Source of the DNA: Acanthosepion esculentum
Lineage: Eukaryota > Mollusca > Cephalopoda > Sepiida > Sepiidae
NCBI GenBank assembly: GCA_964036315.1
Contig: OZ038517.1
Coordinates: 22,525,083-22,589,082 of the forward strand
Length of the DNA: 64,000 bases
Direction of reading: 5' to 3'
A program made the translations under genes and the position numbers. Below the pieces are notes generated by a model. It saw only the letters and a list, made by a program, of their open reading frames with translations, was not told where the DNA came from and made no database searches. Shown here one piece after another: positions 33,180 through 43,749 of this stretch. Position 1 is the first letter of the stretch, and each line of letters begins with the position of its first letter.

Positions 33180-33615
33180 CTGATCTGGCAGCTCAGCTAC
33201 AGTCACTTTTCCACTGCCATAAGGTTGTCTCTCTCTGTTTTTTCTATAAATACTTTCATTGTATTGTTCAGAGGAGCTCTCCACTATCGTACGTAGCCTT
33301 TTTGAATTTAAGCACAGTACTAGAGTTCATCAATTTACAGTTGAGCTGGCTAGATTTAAAATTCTATGCTAACAGTCTCTTTTCTCGCACTTCTCGCTTG
33401 TGGAACTCCCTTCCGGCTTCATACTTTCCAGTCAACTTTAATCTGCAAAAATTTAAATGCAATGTCAATCACTATCTACTGTTCTCTTGATTACTCTTTC
33501 CTCTTCCAGCTCATTATTAATGTTTCCGTTCCTAATTCTTCCACAGCTTTTAACCCCTTGTGTCTTAGTGGCTTTATGAGCCTGCATGGGGTGATACTGA
33601 TTCTAAAAAAAAATA
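33180..33615 (+). pseudogene. LINE 3' tail (RT C-terminus), 5'-truncated
   Basis: Encodes pieces of the post-RT tail shared by the LINE copies here: SLFFYKY-like, then FSRTSRLWNSLPASYFP and LQKFKCNVNHYLL. It ends in TGGGGTGATACTGATTC and poly-A. Frames are broken. CR1/L2/RTE-like membership is plausible; the clade is not resolved. Confidence 0.7.
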
Positions 33616-34245
33616 TATATATTTTTCTTGAAATGTATTTCTTTTAGATATGTGGGTAGCATAATAATGGTTATCAGTAAGCAGTGTTCCTATCCCAGCT
33701 GTGTTGGTTTTGTTCTCTGTAGAAGTGATTTGGAGAAAGGCAAGAATTCAACTTTCTCCTCTCCCTCATGCTAGATGTTAATAGGGCAGAATCTAACCTT
33801 GGATAGCAGCCAGTCTAAGAGAAGAAAAATTAATTGTAGATGTATTGATGATTGCAGAGTGGTAACTCTTCAACTGTCAGCTTTTAGCCTCTCATTATTT
33901 TTAGGATTTTCTGTCATGAATGGGTTAAATAGAAGGACAGACTCGACTCTTCAGCTTTGGTTGGTAACTAGTGTAGGAAAAAGGACAAGTCTGAATTCAA
34001 AACTGTATGTGACCCTGGTGAAATATATACTATGCAGCTAACAAAAGGATATCAGAGTTTATAATGACTCTATGACAATGTTTTTCTTGCCCCCATGCAT
34101 CCTTTTCACCATAATTCAAAATTCTTCCAAGTGTGTCCAACTCAGAAAGTGCATTCTGAATAATATGCATGTGTTATTGAATATCATCATTCTTTTCCAT
34201 ATTAGTACATATACATCTGTTTATATTTCTGAGATGCTGTTCATC
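33616..34245. other. Non-coding interval
   Basis: No repeat partner or coding motif recognised. Short open frames lack domain features. Confidence 0.4.
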
Positions 34246-35055
34246 TCAAGGTTCTCAACAAAATCCAGAGATTGATATGCAATGCAATAGGTCCTGATCT
34301 GCCATCTCGTCTACAATCACTTTCTTACAGACATACTGTAACTTCCCTCTGTCTTTTCTACAAGTATATTCATGGCAACTGCTCTGACAAGCTACTTTCA
34401 TTGGTACCCCAACTACATGAATTAAAGCATGCTGCTCGGTTGGAATCTCAGTCCCACTTTTTCACTGTCAAAACAATTCTACTCCAACAGCTTCTACTCT
34501 CACACTTCTCAATAGTGGAACTTCCTGTTACAATTTTTGAGTATATTATATACTAGTGAGCAAACTCAAATGACTGGACTCACTTTATAGTTCCCCCCAA
34601 ATGAAGGTGAACCAATCAGAAGGCGTAAAATATTCAATTCGTCTTATATAACGGCGGCCATTTTGGTTACTCTCTCCGAATGTCCAATGCAAACCTGTCA
34701 GAACCAAAAATGACCAGAGGTCCATAGAAAGAACTACGCTCTGCTACTTTATCAGGATATCCACTGCTAACCTGAACTACGCTTCCCTACTTCCGAAATA
34801 TTCACTGCCAACCTCTGGATTCTATACTCAAAGACTACCATCATCATGAATAACACTCCCTTCCTCCTACTTGCTTCCCTTATAGTATAATCTTCAAATG
34901 TAATGTCAATCAGCATCTTCTGATGCCTTTATCCTGATCCCCGTTCTTCTCTATATCCTTTCCTCTTTACTCTTGCTCTCACTCTGTGTAACCCCTTGTG
35001 TGTTAGTGGTGCTCCCACCTTGCTTGGGGTGAAATGTTTTAAAAAAAAAAAAAAG
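34246..35055 (+). pseudogene. LINE 3' tail, split by a solo LTR
   Basis: Left part: RLICNAIGPDLPSRLQSLS, HTVTSLCLFYKYIHGNCSD and a poly-basic stretch, ending at 34525. The right part resumes at 34856 with CTTCCTCCTACTTGCTTCCC and runs to TGCTTGGGGTGAAATG plus poly-A at 35055. The inserted LTR lies at 34526-34855. It is a dead 5'-truncated copy of the same family as 39195-39790. Confidence 0.75.
34526..34855 (+). mobile_element. Solo LTR, BEL-like ends, 330 bp
   Basis: Starts TGTTACAATTTTT and ends ATGAATAACA, so the outer five bases form an inverted pair (TGTTA/TAACA). Flanks CTTCC (34521-34525) and CTCCC (34856-34860) agree at four of five positions. It contains AACCAATCAG and CTTATATAACGG as CCAAT and TATA-like elements. 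The LINE reads through if it is removed. Confidence 0.7.
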
Positions 35056-35139
35056 GTATTATTTATTTCTTTACTTACTTTATTTACTATTTATATCATT
35101 TGACCTGTTGTCCTCATCTTTATTGTCATATTCTCGGAG

Positions 35140-35492
35140 TTTCAGCAGAAGTATGCTCCGGCCATATTCAGTGGATAAAAGCGTTGGTTGAGTAATCCAA
35201 AGAGTGACTTGACCCAAAGAGTTGCAAGTTCAATACCTGACCACAGCAGAGGGAACAAAAAACTTGGAAAGTTGAGTTACTAAATGTAGATTAACTGAAA
35301 CTGAGATATCCAAAAGCGGTATGGCACATGGAATTAGAATAATCTATCCCTGTGAACTAAATAAAGGGTTTGGTTTGAAATGCCAATGTATATTATCTGA
35401 AGATGGTCAGAGTGTACAATGGGCGAACCATTGTGAACATGGCAATAAAGATGAGGACAACAGTCCAAACGATGTAAATAGTGTAAATAGTA
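35140..35492 (+). mobile_element. tRNA-headed SINE, family 2
   Basis: Head around GTGGATAAAAGCGTTGGTTG with a box-B-like AAGTTCAATACCTGACC. The body contains GGCACATGGAATTAGAA and AATAAAGGGTTTGGTTTGAA. The tail shares ATGGCAATAAAGATGAGGAC with 45880 and 51680. A MITE begins in its tail at 35493. Confidence 0.65.
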
Positions 35493-35667
35493 TACAGTGT
35501 AACCCGGATATAAGAGAAACCCGGATATAAGATAGATTTTCTCTGGTCCCAAATTAGAGCCTGTGTTAATGTATATATAATAGACCAAACCGGATATAAG
35601 AGAAACCCGGATATAAGAGACTTCGTCTCCGGTCCCAACAACTCTCTTATATCCGGGTTACACTGTA
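35493..35667. mobile_element. pogo/Tigger-like MITE
   Basis: TA-flanked, with ends CAGTGTAACCCGGATATAAG and its reverse complement. The interior shares CTCTAATTTGGGACC (here reversed) with the copies at 33024 and 43750. Inserted in the tail of a SINE. Confidence 0.9.
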
Positions 35668-35699
35668 TATACATTTACATGGACTATTTTTATAGGAGT

Positions 35700-36060
35700 T
35701 TTGAAAATTTAATAGCAATAGAAAATGTTGATGAATTTTAAAACTTGAATACCTTTTTAATTTGTTTTAATTTATAACTAATTATTAATAAATAAATATT
35801 TATTAATAAATAAATAAACTGAAGCATACTTCAATAAAGGAAAAGTTAAATATCATGTCAAGGTATTGAATAAAAAAATGCTCAGTAAAAAGTCAGGGTA
35901 TTTAAATCAATTTTATTCTGATAAAGATTACAGTCAATGAGAAACTTCTGAAAAATTCAAAGACCTCCTCAGCTCTACCTAAAGGACTACGGCCCACTGT
36001 GCTTTTTATATTTTGGCAAAATCAAAATCTAAGAATAAAGATACTGTGTCAGTTTCTCTC
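35700..36060. other. AT-rich non-coding interval
   Basis: TAAATAAATA-rich sequence near 35780-35820 and otherwise featureless. No gene seen. Confidence 0.4.
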
Positions 36061-36332
36061 TTAACCCTAGAACACTAACCATCAATTAAAGTTACATCGC
36101 TAATAACCATGGGTATATCATACCCGATTTTGAAAATATCAAAATAAAATATTAAATACAAATCTTCATTTAAAATATTTTACATGCAGGCACTTCAAAC
36201 TTGGTACTTTGAGTTAACATTAACAAGAACTAAAAAAAAAACATTATTTAGGTAAGAAAATCAGGTACTGAAAATTGTAATTAAAAATATGCACTGGGTA
36301 TTATATACCCATGGTTAGTGTTCTAGAGTTAA
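36061..36332. mobile_element. piggyBac-like MITE with TTAA target sites
   Basis: TTAA at 36061-36064 and 36329-36332 flank a 264-bp unit whose ends are CCCTAGAACACTAACCAT and the reverse complement of ATGGTTAGTGTTCTAGAG. Inside the ends, GGGTATATCATACCC and GGGTATTATATACCC form a second matched pair. It is non-coding. TTAA duplication and CCCTAGA ends are piggyBac hallmarks. Confidence 0.88.
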
Positions 36333-36334
36333 TA

Positions 36335-36535
36335 AAACACTATATATTTAAAATTGAATTATTCAATAAAAAGCAAATAAAGAAAATGTAGAAAAGAATC
36401 AATGGAACAAGTCTGAGGGTGATGCTGTGCAAGTTTCTCTTAAAGTCTAAAAAAGGATAATCAGATTTATAACTCGTCTCCAGTCACAACATTTGGAAGG
36501 AAATTTTGGGGTCACTCCAAATTTGTGCCTTCAAG
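36335..36535. other. Non-coding interval
   Basis: AT-rich; nothing recognised. Confidence 0.35.
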
Positions 36536-36539
36536 TTTA

Positions 36540-37135
36540 TTTTTTTTTAATCATTTCACCCCAAGCAAGGTCGGAATGCCATTAGCACGGTGGAGGTTAA
36601 AAGGAGTGAAAGAGAAAAGACTGAATATAGGGAGGATTGAGGCAAGAACAAAAGATGAACGGGATTCAAGGAGATAGAAGTTGGTGATGTTGCATTTAAA
36701 GATTATATTTATCAGGAAAGCAAGTAAACAGAAAGGAGTTCCACAGGTGAGATGTCTGAGAAAAGAAATTGTTGGAGTAGAAGTGTTGGTTTCATTTAGT
36801 TATTTCAAACATAAGCGGGTGGCCAATCTAGTAGCATGCTTAAATTCATGTAGTTGGTGCACTGGGGGGGAAAAAAGCTCATCAGAGCAGTTGCCATGAA
36901 AATATTTGTAGAAAAGACAGAAGGAAGCCATGCTACATCGATGAGAAGGTGCCTGAAGACAAGATGCCAAGTCAGGATTGATTACATTACAGCTCCTTCT
37001 TGACATTTGGTCAAGAACCTCAGGATGAATAGCAGGAGCATCAGAGTAGATATGGCAGCAGTATTCAAAGGGTGAATGGTAGATTTGTAAATGTACGAGA
37101 TGGACTGGTGAGAAAAATTTTCTGGCATGTCACAG
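36540..37135 (-). pseudogene. LINE 3' tail, minus strand
   Basis: On the minus strand: SRRSCNVINPDLASCLQ, SFCLFYKYFHGNCSDELFS and LHEFKHATRLATR, then the tail CCTTGCTTGGGGTGAAATGA followed by poly-A (poly-T on the plus strand at 36540). Same family as 34246 and 39195. Stops and frameshifts are present. Confidence 0.75.
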
Positions 37136-37139
37136 TGAC

Positions 37140-37430
37140 CCAATTTTTTTTTTTTTTTTTTTGCAGTAGCCGCATCTATTGATTTGATGTTTGTTCCTTA
37201 GCACATACATTGTACCCTGCGAATACCTTACAAATAATGAGCTGTTCTATTTTGATTCTGAAGAAAGATGGAAAAAATATTTCAGAAATAATGTTTAGTT
37301 TCACTGAAAAAAAAGAAACAGAAGGTGATAACGCTCTGATATGTTTAAAGTTTGCTTCAGTGAAATGGAAAAAAATTGTCAATTTTAAATCTTTTCATTT
37401 GTACCCTCTTTTTTAAATAATGCTGATTTT
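37140..37430. other. Poly-T tract and non-coding sequence
   Basis: A T-run of about 20 at 37144-37163, then AT-rich sequence. The open frame at 37210-37416 has no recognisable domain and lies among repeats, so it is not called as a gene. Confidence 0.4.
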
Positions 37431-37439
37431 TCTAAGTGT

Positions 37440-37690
37440 AGCTTAGATGTGGTGCAAGGCTAAAACTGTGAGGCACCAAATGAGGATCAAACTCACTGTT
37501 CAGTTGTAATTGATCTAGCAAGAAAAACTTGCTTACCATGACACCATGTGCCCAAATGATTTTCGAAAGCTTAGATGTGACACAAGGCCAAAAGTGTGGA
37601 GCACCCAGTAAGAATCGAACTCACTATTCAGTCATAACTGATCTAGCAAGGCAAACTTGATAGCCATTACACCACATTGAACTTCTTTTT
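37440..37690 (-). repeat. Two tandem tRNA-like SINE heads
   Basis: On the minus strand each unit (about 37565-37685 and 37440-37560) has a box-A-like TGGTGTAATGGCTATC or TGGTGTCATGGTAAGC, and a box-B-like GAGTTCGATTC or GAGTTTGATCC. Each ends in GGCCTTGTGTCACATC or a variant. The pair is a direct tandem of one tRNA-derived unit about 125 bp long. Confidence 0.7.
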
Positions 37691-37975
37691 GAGCTAAACG
37701 GTCATGATCAATTTTCTGTTACTTCACCGTCATTGGCCAGTTGACGACTTAAAGAGCATAAAATAATTGTTTGGGGATGAGACAGATGTTGAAATTGTGT
37801 CAAGTTAAATACATCAGACTCAAATATCAATGACAAGCACAATGTCAATCATTTCAACCTCCTGGGTAGGTCCACTGATATTTAGATAGATTTGAACAGA
37901 CTTTAAGAGATAGAAAGAAAACAGATTTAGATAGATATAATTTTGATAGCTTGATAAATATGAACATATTTAAAT
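37684..37975. repeat. Flanking repeat, left of the 24-bp minisatellite
   Basis: TTTTTGAGCTAAACGGTCATGA through GGGGATGAGACAGATGTTG recurs in diverged form at 38785-38880, on the other side of the minisatellite. Confidence 0.55.
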
Positions 37976-38670
37976 AGATTGATCCGAATGGAACGAGATG
38001 AATAGATCGACCCGAACAGAACGAGACGAATGGATCGAACGGAATGGAACGAGATGAATGGATCGGAACGAGATGAATGGATCGGAACAAAACGAGATGA
38101 ATGGATCGGAACGAAACGAGATGAATGGATCGGAACGAAACGAGATGAATGGATCGGAACGAAACGAGATGAATGGATCGGAACGAAACGAGATGAATGG
38201 ATCGGAATGAAACGAGATGAATGGATCGGAACGAAACAAGATGAATGGATTAGAACGAAACAAGATAAATGGAATGAAACGAGATGAATGGATCAGAACA
38301 AAACGAGATGATGGATTGGAACGAGATGAATGGATCGATCAGAACGAGATGAATGGATCAGAACAAAACGAGATGATGGATTGGAACGAGATGAATGGAT
38401 CGATCAGAACGAGATGAATGGATCAGAACAAAACGAGATGATGGATTGGAACGAGATGAATGGATTGATCAGAACGAGATGAATTGATCGGATCGGAACG
38501 AGATGGATGGATCGAGATGAAGGAATCGATCAGAACCAGATGAAGGGGTTGATCAGAATGGAACGAGATAAAGGGATCAAACAGAACGAGATGAAGGGAT
38601 GGAACGAGATGAATGGATCGATCGGAGCAAACAAAATGAGATAAATACATCGATCGATCAACAGATTCAA
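37976..38670 (+). repeat. 24-bp minisatellite (ATGAATGGATCGGAACGAAA type)
   Basis: The unit is GAATGGATCGGAACGAAACG plus AGAT, most regular at 38040-38260 and decaying rightwards, with GATCGATC additions and single-base losses. Because 24 is a multiple of three, both strands show an eight-residue protein repeat (plus strand DEWIGTKR). No flanking exon signals support a gene. Confidence 0.92.
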
Positions 38671-38679
38671 ACAGAATGA

Positions 38680-39190
38680 TATTGTTATGAATAGTAGAAT
38701 TTTCATAGTACTAGTTTAAACTATTTTTTTAAGTCTCTGGGCAAACATGTTACTTGATAAATTTTTACTATTACACCCATCTCCTTTTTTGAGCTAATGC
38801 TCATGATTAATTCTTCTGGCACTTCAGCATCTACTTAAAGAGCATCAAATTGTAGTTGGGGATGAGATGGATGTGATACTAAAATAATACCTGTTTATTT
38901 TGCAAAAACTCAGTCTTCAGATCTACCATTGTCATTTGCTGGCATGAAATACAAAGCAAACATTTTAGACATCTCATCACTTGTCCAACAATTATCTTTA
39001 TTGATTTTATTTGGTCATTTTGTCATGTTAAAGGTTCACCAGATTGTGGTTGGTCTTTAAGTGACATTTCGCCATGTTTAAAATGTGAATGTCACTCGTA
39101 CACTTGCTTTACTTCAAGTTTTTTCTTTAAGAGCATTACAACAATTTTAGCTGCTGTTTTTGCAAAAGAAGGAAATTTTGGTCACTGTGT
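38680..39190. other. Non-coding interval with flanking repeat copy
   Basis: 38785-38880 repeats 37684-37800. The rest contains TTTGGTCATTTTGTCATG and TTGGTCACTGTGTCATG, which look like one diverged motif, but no gene is evident. Confidence 0.4.
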
Positions 39191-39194
39191 CATG

Positions 39195-39790
39195 CCAAAA
39201 ACTTTTTCTCATCAGTGGCATATTTACAAATCTACCATTCATCAGTGCATTGGATACTATACTGCTGCCATATCTGGTTTGGTGATCCTGTAATACATCC
39301 CAATATTCTTGACCAAATACAAAGAAGGATCTGTAATGTAACTGACCCTAACTTGACATCTTCAGGCACTTTTTCGCCAATGTGGCATGGCTTCCTTCTG
39401 TCTTTTCTATGAATATTTTCATGGCTACTGCTCTGACAAGCTTTTTTCCCTGGTGCCCTGACTACATGAATTTAAGCATGCTACTAGATTGGCATTTAGG
39501 TCCCATCCATTTACTGTTGAAATAGTTAAATGCAAGTAACACTTTTTCTTTTCTCGCACTTCCAGCCTGTGGAACTCCTTTCTGTTTATTTGCTTCCCTG
39601 ACAAATACAATCTTCAAAAATTTAAATGCAATATCAATCACGATATTCTGTCTTCTTGAATCCTGTTCCTCTTTAGGCATTTCCTCCATTCTCCCTGCAC
39701 TCAGTCTTTTCTCTCCTCCTCTCACTTCTTGTTACCCTCTGCATACTAGTGACACTCCTGCCTGGCTTGAGGTGAAATGATTAAAAACAA
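39195..39790 (+). pseudogene. LINE 3' tail, fairly complete
   Basis: Encodes, with shifts, YCCHIWFGDPVI, LDQIQRRICNVTDPNL, then a stretch matching SLFYEYFHGYCSDKLF, and finally WNSF and the tail CTGGCTTGAGGTGAAATGAT with an A-rich end. It is the best guide to the family consensus in this window. The RT palm is absent, so the copy is 5'-truncated. Confidence 0.78.
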
Positions 39791-39939
39791 ATTTGAAGGC
39801 ACAAGTCTGAAGTGACCCAAATTTTGAACAGAAGACTGTGTTGGTATATTTTACAGCATACCAAACTGTATTTAGTTATTTAATGTCATAAACCTTTTTT
39901 TTTTATTATACTTGAGACAATAGGTAAACATTGGTTGCT

Positions 39940-40312
39940 TTTATACTTGAATCTGTTGGTTGGCTTTGTGCCTGAATCTGTCGGTCGGCTTTGTGCCTGA
40001 ATCTGTCGGTCGGCTTTGTGCCTGAATCTGTCGGTCGGCTTTGTGCTTGAATCTGTCTGTCGGCTTTGTGCCTGAATCTGTCGGTCGGCTTTGTGCCTGA
40101 ATCTGTCGGTCGGCTTTGTGCCTGAATCTGTCGGTCGGCTTTGTGCCTGAATCTGTCGGTCGGCTTTGTGCCTGAATCTGTCGGTCGGCTTTGTGCCTGA
40201 ATCTGTCGGTCGGCTTTGTGCCTGAATCTGTCGGTCGGCTTTGTGCCTGAATCTGTCTGTCGGCTTTGTGCTTGAATCCATTGACCAGTTTTATACTTGA
40301 ATCCATTGGTCA
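39940..40312 (-). repeat. 25-bp minisatellite open in all minus-strand frames
   Basis: About 13 copies of CGGCTTTGTGCCTGAATCTG plus TCGGT. Since the unit has no stop in any minus frame and 25 is not a multiple of three, every frame yields the same 25-residue peptide repeat over 75 bp. Copies are nearly identical in the centre and diverged at 39940-39970 and 40260-40310. Confidence 0.95.
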
Positions 40313-41019
40313 GTTTTACACGAGTCTGCTAGCATCTACCTGGAAGATGGTCCTTTTGGGAGTTGGTGTCTTAACACACTGCACTGGCGGATAGTATCTG
40401 CATATTCTATGGCCTGCCAACTGAACAGCTGAATCAAGAGGCAGACTGACTGAGAATAAAATGTCAAAATTCACAACAATTAAACCTACAATATTAACTA
40501 TGTCCAGTTTTTGTACCACATCCAAATTCCATTTCTTTTTTTGGTCTAAGGTGAGGTGGGACTTTCTCAAGCTCCAATCTGCAATAAGATTTGATCTTAT
40601 CAAATAGTAATAAAAAAAATAGTAATAAATCTATATTATATGGCTGTATGTCTGTCCATCACATGTGACTTTGCATGTATGTAATGTATATGCACATGTT
40701 AATGTTGTGCATGAATAACTTACATGTGCTTGTGTCATTTAATGTGCACACAAGCACACAGATGCACACAATTTGACTGAGTCTAAAATAAGAAGTTGGA
40801 AGAATCCATTCCAACCCCACTCTGTCTGGACAACACCTACTCTGGGTTGAACAATAAAATCATGAATTTAATTTTTGGAAAAAAATTTAAATATTAAAAA
40901 ATTTTATTGAACTTTTTGGAAATTATTTGGTAATGAATAATTATTTAAATTTTTTTTTTAATTTTGTAGAAATATTTTCAGATCTATAATTGAATTAAAA
41001 TATGTGTGTGTACACTTAC
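40313..41019. other. Non-coding interval
   Basis: No gene. TCTATATTATATGGCTGTATG near 40630 resembles the TATA-plus-GTAT start of the Helitron-like repeat at 62838, but similarity does not continue. AT-rich from 40860. Confidence 0.4.
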
Positions 41020-41250
41020 TGTTGTATACTTAAAGAGGTTACTTGAGTGAAGGAACAGCAACATGCACATAGATGAAAGAAGAGAGGTTTATTGTAAAAA
41101 AAGAATACACTACTGAAAGACAGGGAATCGAGTAGCAGGCTAGTAATTCCCAAAGCAAGCCCCCAGGTATTTCCTGTGCTCACTATATATATCTACTGAT
41201 ATAGTCAATCCACATGTACGATAGGGAGTGTGGGACATTTCATTACAACA
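41020..41250 (-). mobile_element. Small solo LTR, 231 bp
   Basis: The ends TGTTGTA (41020) and TACAACA (41250) are perfect seven-base inverted repeats. The flanks CTTAC (41015-41019) and CATAC (41251-41255) match at four of five positions. On the minus strand a TATA-like TAGATATATATAGTGAGC is followed about 100 bp later by ACAATAAACC, the order of a promoter and polyadenylation signal in an LTR. No internal coding sequence is adjacent. Confidence 0.68.
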
Positions 41251-41255
41251 CATAC

Positions 41256-41870
41256 AAACATACATATACACACACACACACATTTTGAATGAAATTGAAA
41301 TGAAAATCGATATCTCACAGGCTAATTTTCCATTTTGTTTAACAAAAACCCCTGGGTTCTCTCTATATTTAAATTGGATGTTTCCCAATGAATTAAATAT
41401 TTTAAATGGACAAACAATTTAGATGTGAAATATGACCATATTAGTGTCTGTGAAGTGACAAGTAGCAAACTAGTAAGAAATAAATGACCTATTTCGAATG
41501 GTTCCTCATGTATGTCTAAGCAAAAGACTAACCAGATGATCTCTGAATATTTTGAGGTCAATGAAGTCTTATTTCTCTCATTAACTTCCAATTGCAGGGC
41601 TGGTGTGTCAAATAGCAAGGTAGACTATGCTCTCTTACCTTGGTAGGCAGCCTATCTAAAACTTTAAATTCAAGATCAACTTGAAGAGTAATGAGATTTG
41701 TCTTGCCATTGATGCTATCTCTGTGGTTATGTAATGACTCTTTGACCCTAATTTGATCATGGACATGCAAGATTATCTCCTAATGTCATTGTGATGATCT
41801 CCAATTTTAGTAGGAACCCTTTTTTTTTTCTTTTTTTTTTTTTAGCTATAAGAGCTGATCAAAAAGTATT
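41256..41870. other. Non-coding interval with CA and T-rich tracts
   Basis: (CA)n at about 41268-41282 and a T-rich run at 41820-41845. The open frames here lack protein motifs. Confidence 0.4.
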
Positions 41871-41879
41871 AGGACTGGT

Positions 41880-42690
41880 GCCATGAATATCAATGTAAAT
41901 CCTTTTCTTTTTATTTTACAAATGCACATAAAGGAGCGATGATGTTGAAATTTTATTTTCTTTATAAATATGTTTGGGTATATAGTCAAGCTGATTTCAT
42001 TTAGTTTTTTTTGTTCACACTTTTATCATTTTTGTTATTAAATATCCCACATTGTGATAATAGATCTGCCAAGAAAGTTGAAATGTTGTAAGAACCTAGA
42101 CATAAATTTATAGTGGATGATCCTGCAATTAAAGCACTTTCTGTACATTTTCATCTTAGTAAATTACTTTCCCTGTTAAAGTATCATTTTTTTTTTTTTT
42201 AAATCAAAATTATGGCTGCTCATTATGGTGAGCAATTAATGCATTGAATGTGTTGTTTTGTAAAAGATACCTTTTGTGTTCATGTAATCTTTTATTTAAA
42301 TTCCATGAGGTTTCTCCTATGTATTTCTTGGGACAATCGTTAGGTGTGATAGAGTAAATTAAGTTTTAGCTTATTTTGTTTTGTATTAACTTTTTTATTA
42401 TCTTAAAAGGAATTGCAACAAATTTTATGTTCAGCTTAGATAAATTCTTTTCAATTATAATTGTAATAGATTTGGTGGGTAGAATAATTTTTTCTTTTTT
42501 TTGTTGGTGTGTGGTGGTATTATAGTCTAGCTAATTACATTTAGTTTCTTATGTTTTTGTCACGTCTGTTATTAAATATCCCACATTATGAGAATGGAAG
42601 ATCTGTCAAGAAATGTGAAATATTGTAAATACCTGGACACAAATTTACTGCGGATGACGTAGTGGTGTAAATTTTTCTAAATTTTATTTT
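41880..42690 (-). pseudogene. Penelope-like element remnant with GIY-YIG endonuclease
   Basis: On the minus strand, 42330-42480 encodes a reverse-transcriptase end (SITIIIEKNLSKLNIKFVAI). It is followed at 42200-42360 by LIYSITPNDCPKKYIGETS, NLNKRLHEHKRYL and ALIAHH, the GIY-YIG nuclease signature with its Cys pair, YIGET, R-L-EHK and H. That domain plus RT identifies Penelope-like elements. Stops interrupt it. A diverged direct repeat, 41965-42110 against 42520-42655 (TTAAATATCCCACATT; TTTAGT), brackets the coding part and may be the element's own terminal repeats. Confidence 0.75.
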
Positions 42691-42699
42691 GTATATCTG

Positions 42700-42980
42700 T
42701 ATGACTCCAGTTGTGTCAGCTTGTTTGTAACTAATAGTTTTATTGTTATTTTGACGATTTCTACTCAGCTGTTCCCTTAAAGAGCTTTTGACATAAATAA
42801 AAAAATAAATAGCACTTGAAGTGACTTACTGTTTGTAATGCCTGTCAGTTAACAAGTAACACACACTCCAAACCTTGTCCCCCATCTGCTTTACAGCTTC
42901 TGAACAAGCTGTTTTCAAAATGGATTCTTACAGTAAGCATCACCCTTTACAAGGCCCCAGGGCCACTCAAGGTAGATGGT
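42700..42980. other. Non-coding interval
   Basis: No motif recognised apart from an AATAAAAAAATAAATA run near 42795. Confidence 0.35.
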
Positions 42981-42984
42981 TGTA

Positions 42985-43640
42985 TTAGGGGTGTAATATA
43001 AAAGTTGACTCTAGCCTTGAACAAATTAAAATTGTAGTGATCAGGGAGATATTCTCTTGTAAATCTGTTCCATAGAGCAGTGGTTTGTGGGAAGAAGCTG
43101 TTAGAGTGGAACTTACTTCCCAAGGAGGGAATGTGGGTGGTTTGCTACTATGTAAGTGGCATGGCATGTCCTTGCTATAAAGTTTTGAATTGGCGGGACC
43201 AGGGAATGTAGTTTGCCTGAGCACTTTCCATGGAAGAAGCGATAGAGCATCGAGAGGCTTGCCACATCCCGTCTGTGGGAGAGAGGTTTGAGGGTGGATA
43301 ATAGTTCATCACATAGAAGTGCTTGGAGATACTTTTGGACCCTGTCAAGGCTGGAAAGTGAGGTCTGGGCATCTCCTGCCCAAATATGACAACAGTACTC
43401 CATTTTCGGCTTTGATCTGTCTCTTGTAAAAGTAGAGGATAGCATGAGGAATTGGGTACTTACTGTAGCTGTACAGGGAACCGACTATTTTACCTGCATC
43501 CTTAGCAATGGTTCATATGTATGAGTTCCACTAGAGGTCAGGTGTGAATTTGAGGCTTTCAAGGTACAGTGCCTACCTGAGGGGATATCCATTCATCCTG
43601 AGTGAAAGTTGTTTGAGAATGTAAAAATAGAATATTGATA
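42985..43640 (-). pseudogene. LINE 3' region, minus strand, second subfamily
   Basis: On the minus strand: a segment with LRMNGYPLR, then PKMEYCCHIWAGDAQTSL, LDRVQKYLQALLCDELL, PLSHRRDVASLSMLYRFF and FHGKCSGKLHSLVPPI, then RTCHATYIVANHPHS and WNKF-like pieces to about 42985. The upstream RT active site is absent. A related plus-strand copy is at 49290-49770. It is non-functional. Confidence 0.78.
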
Positions 43641-43749
43641 AATAAATCTGATTGGAACATTAGGTTGAAAATGGGGTGTTTTAGAACAAGAAATAAAGCC
43701 TTTTTTTTTTTTTTGCATACAACCACAAACCCTCCAAGAAATTTCTTAT

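Noticed and set aside
37970..38650. Octapeptide-repeat frames on both strands as genes
   Set aside because: Both strands are open merely because the unit is 24 bp; decay of units breaks all of them.
39886..40306. Overlapping minus-strand frames of 121-131 codons as genes
   Set aside because: A 25-bp unit without stops opens all frames equally; nothing selects one frame.
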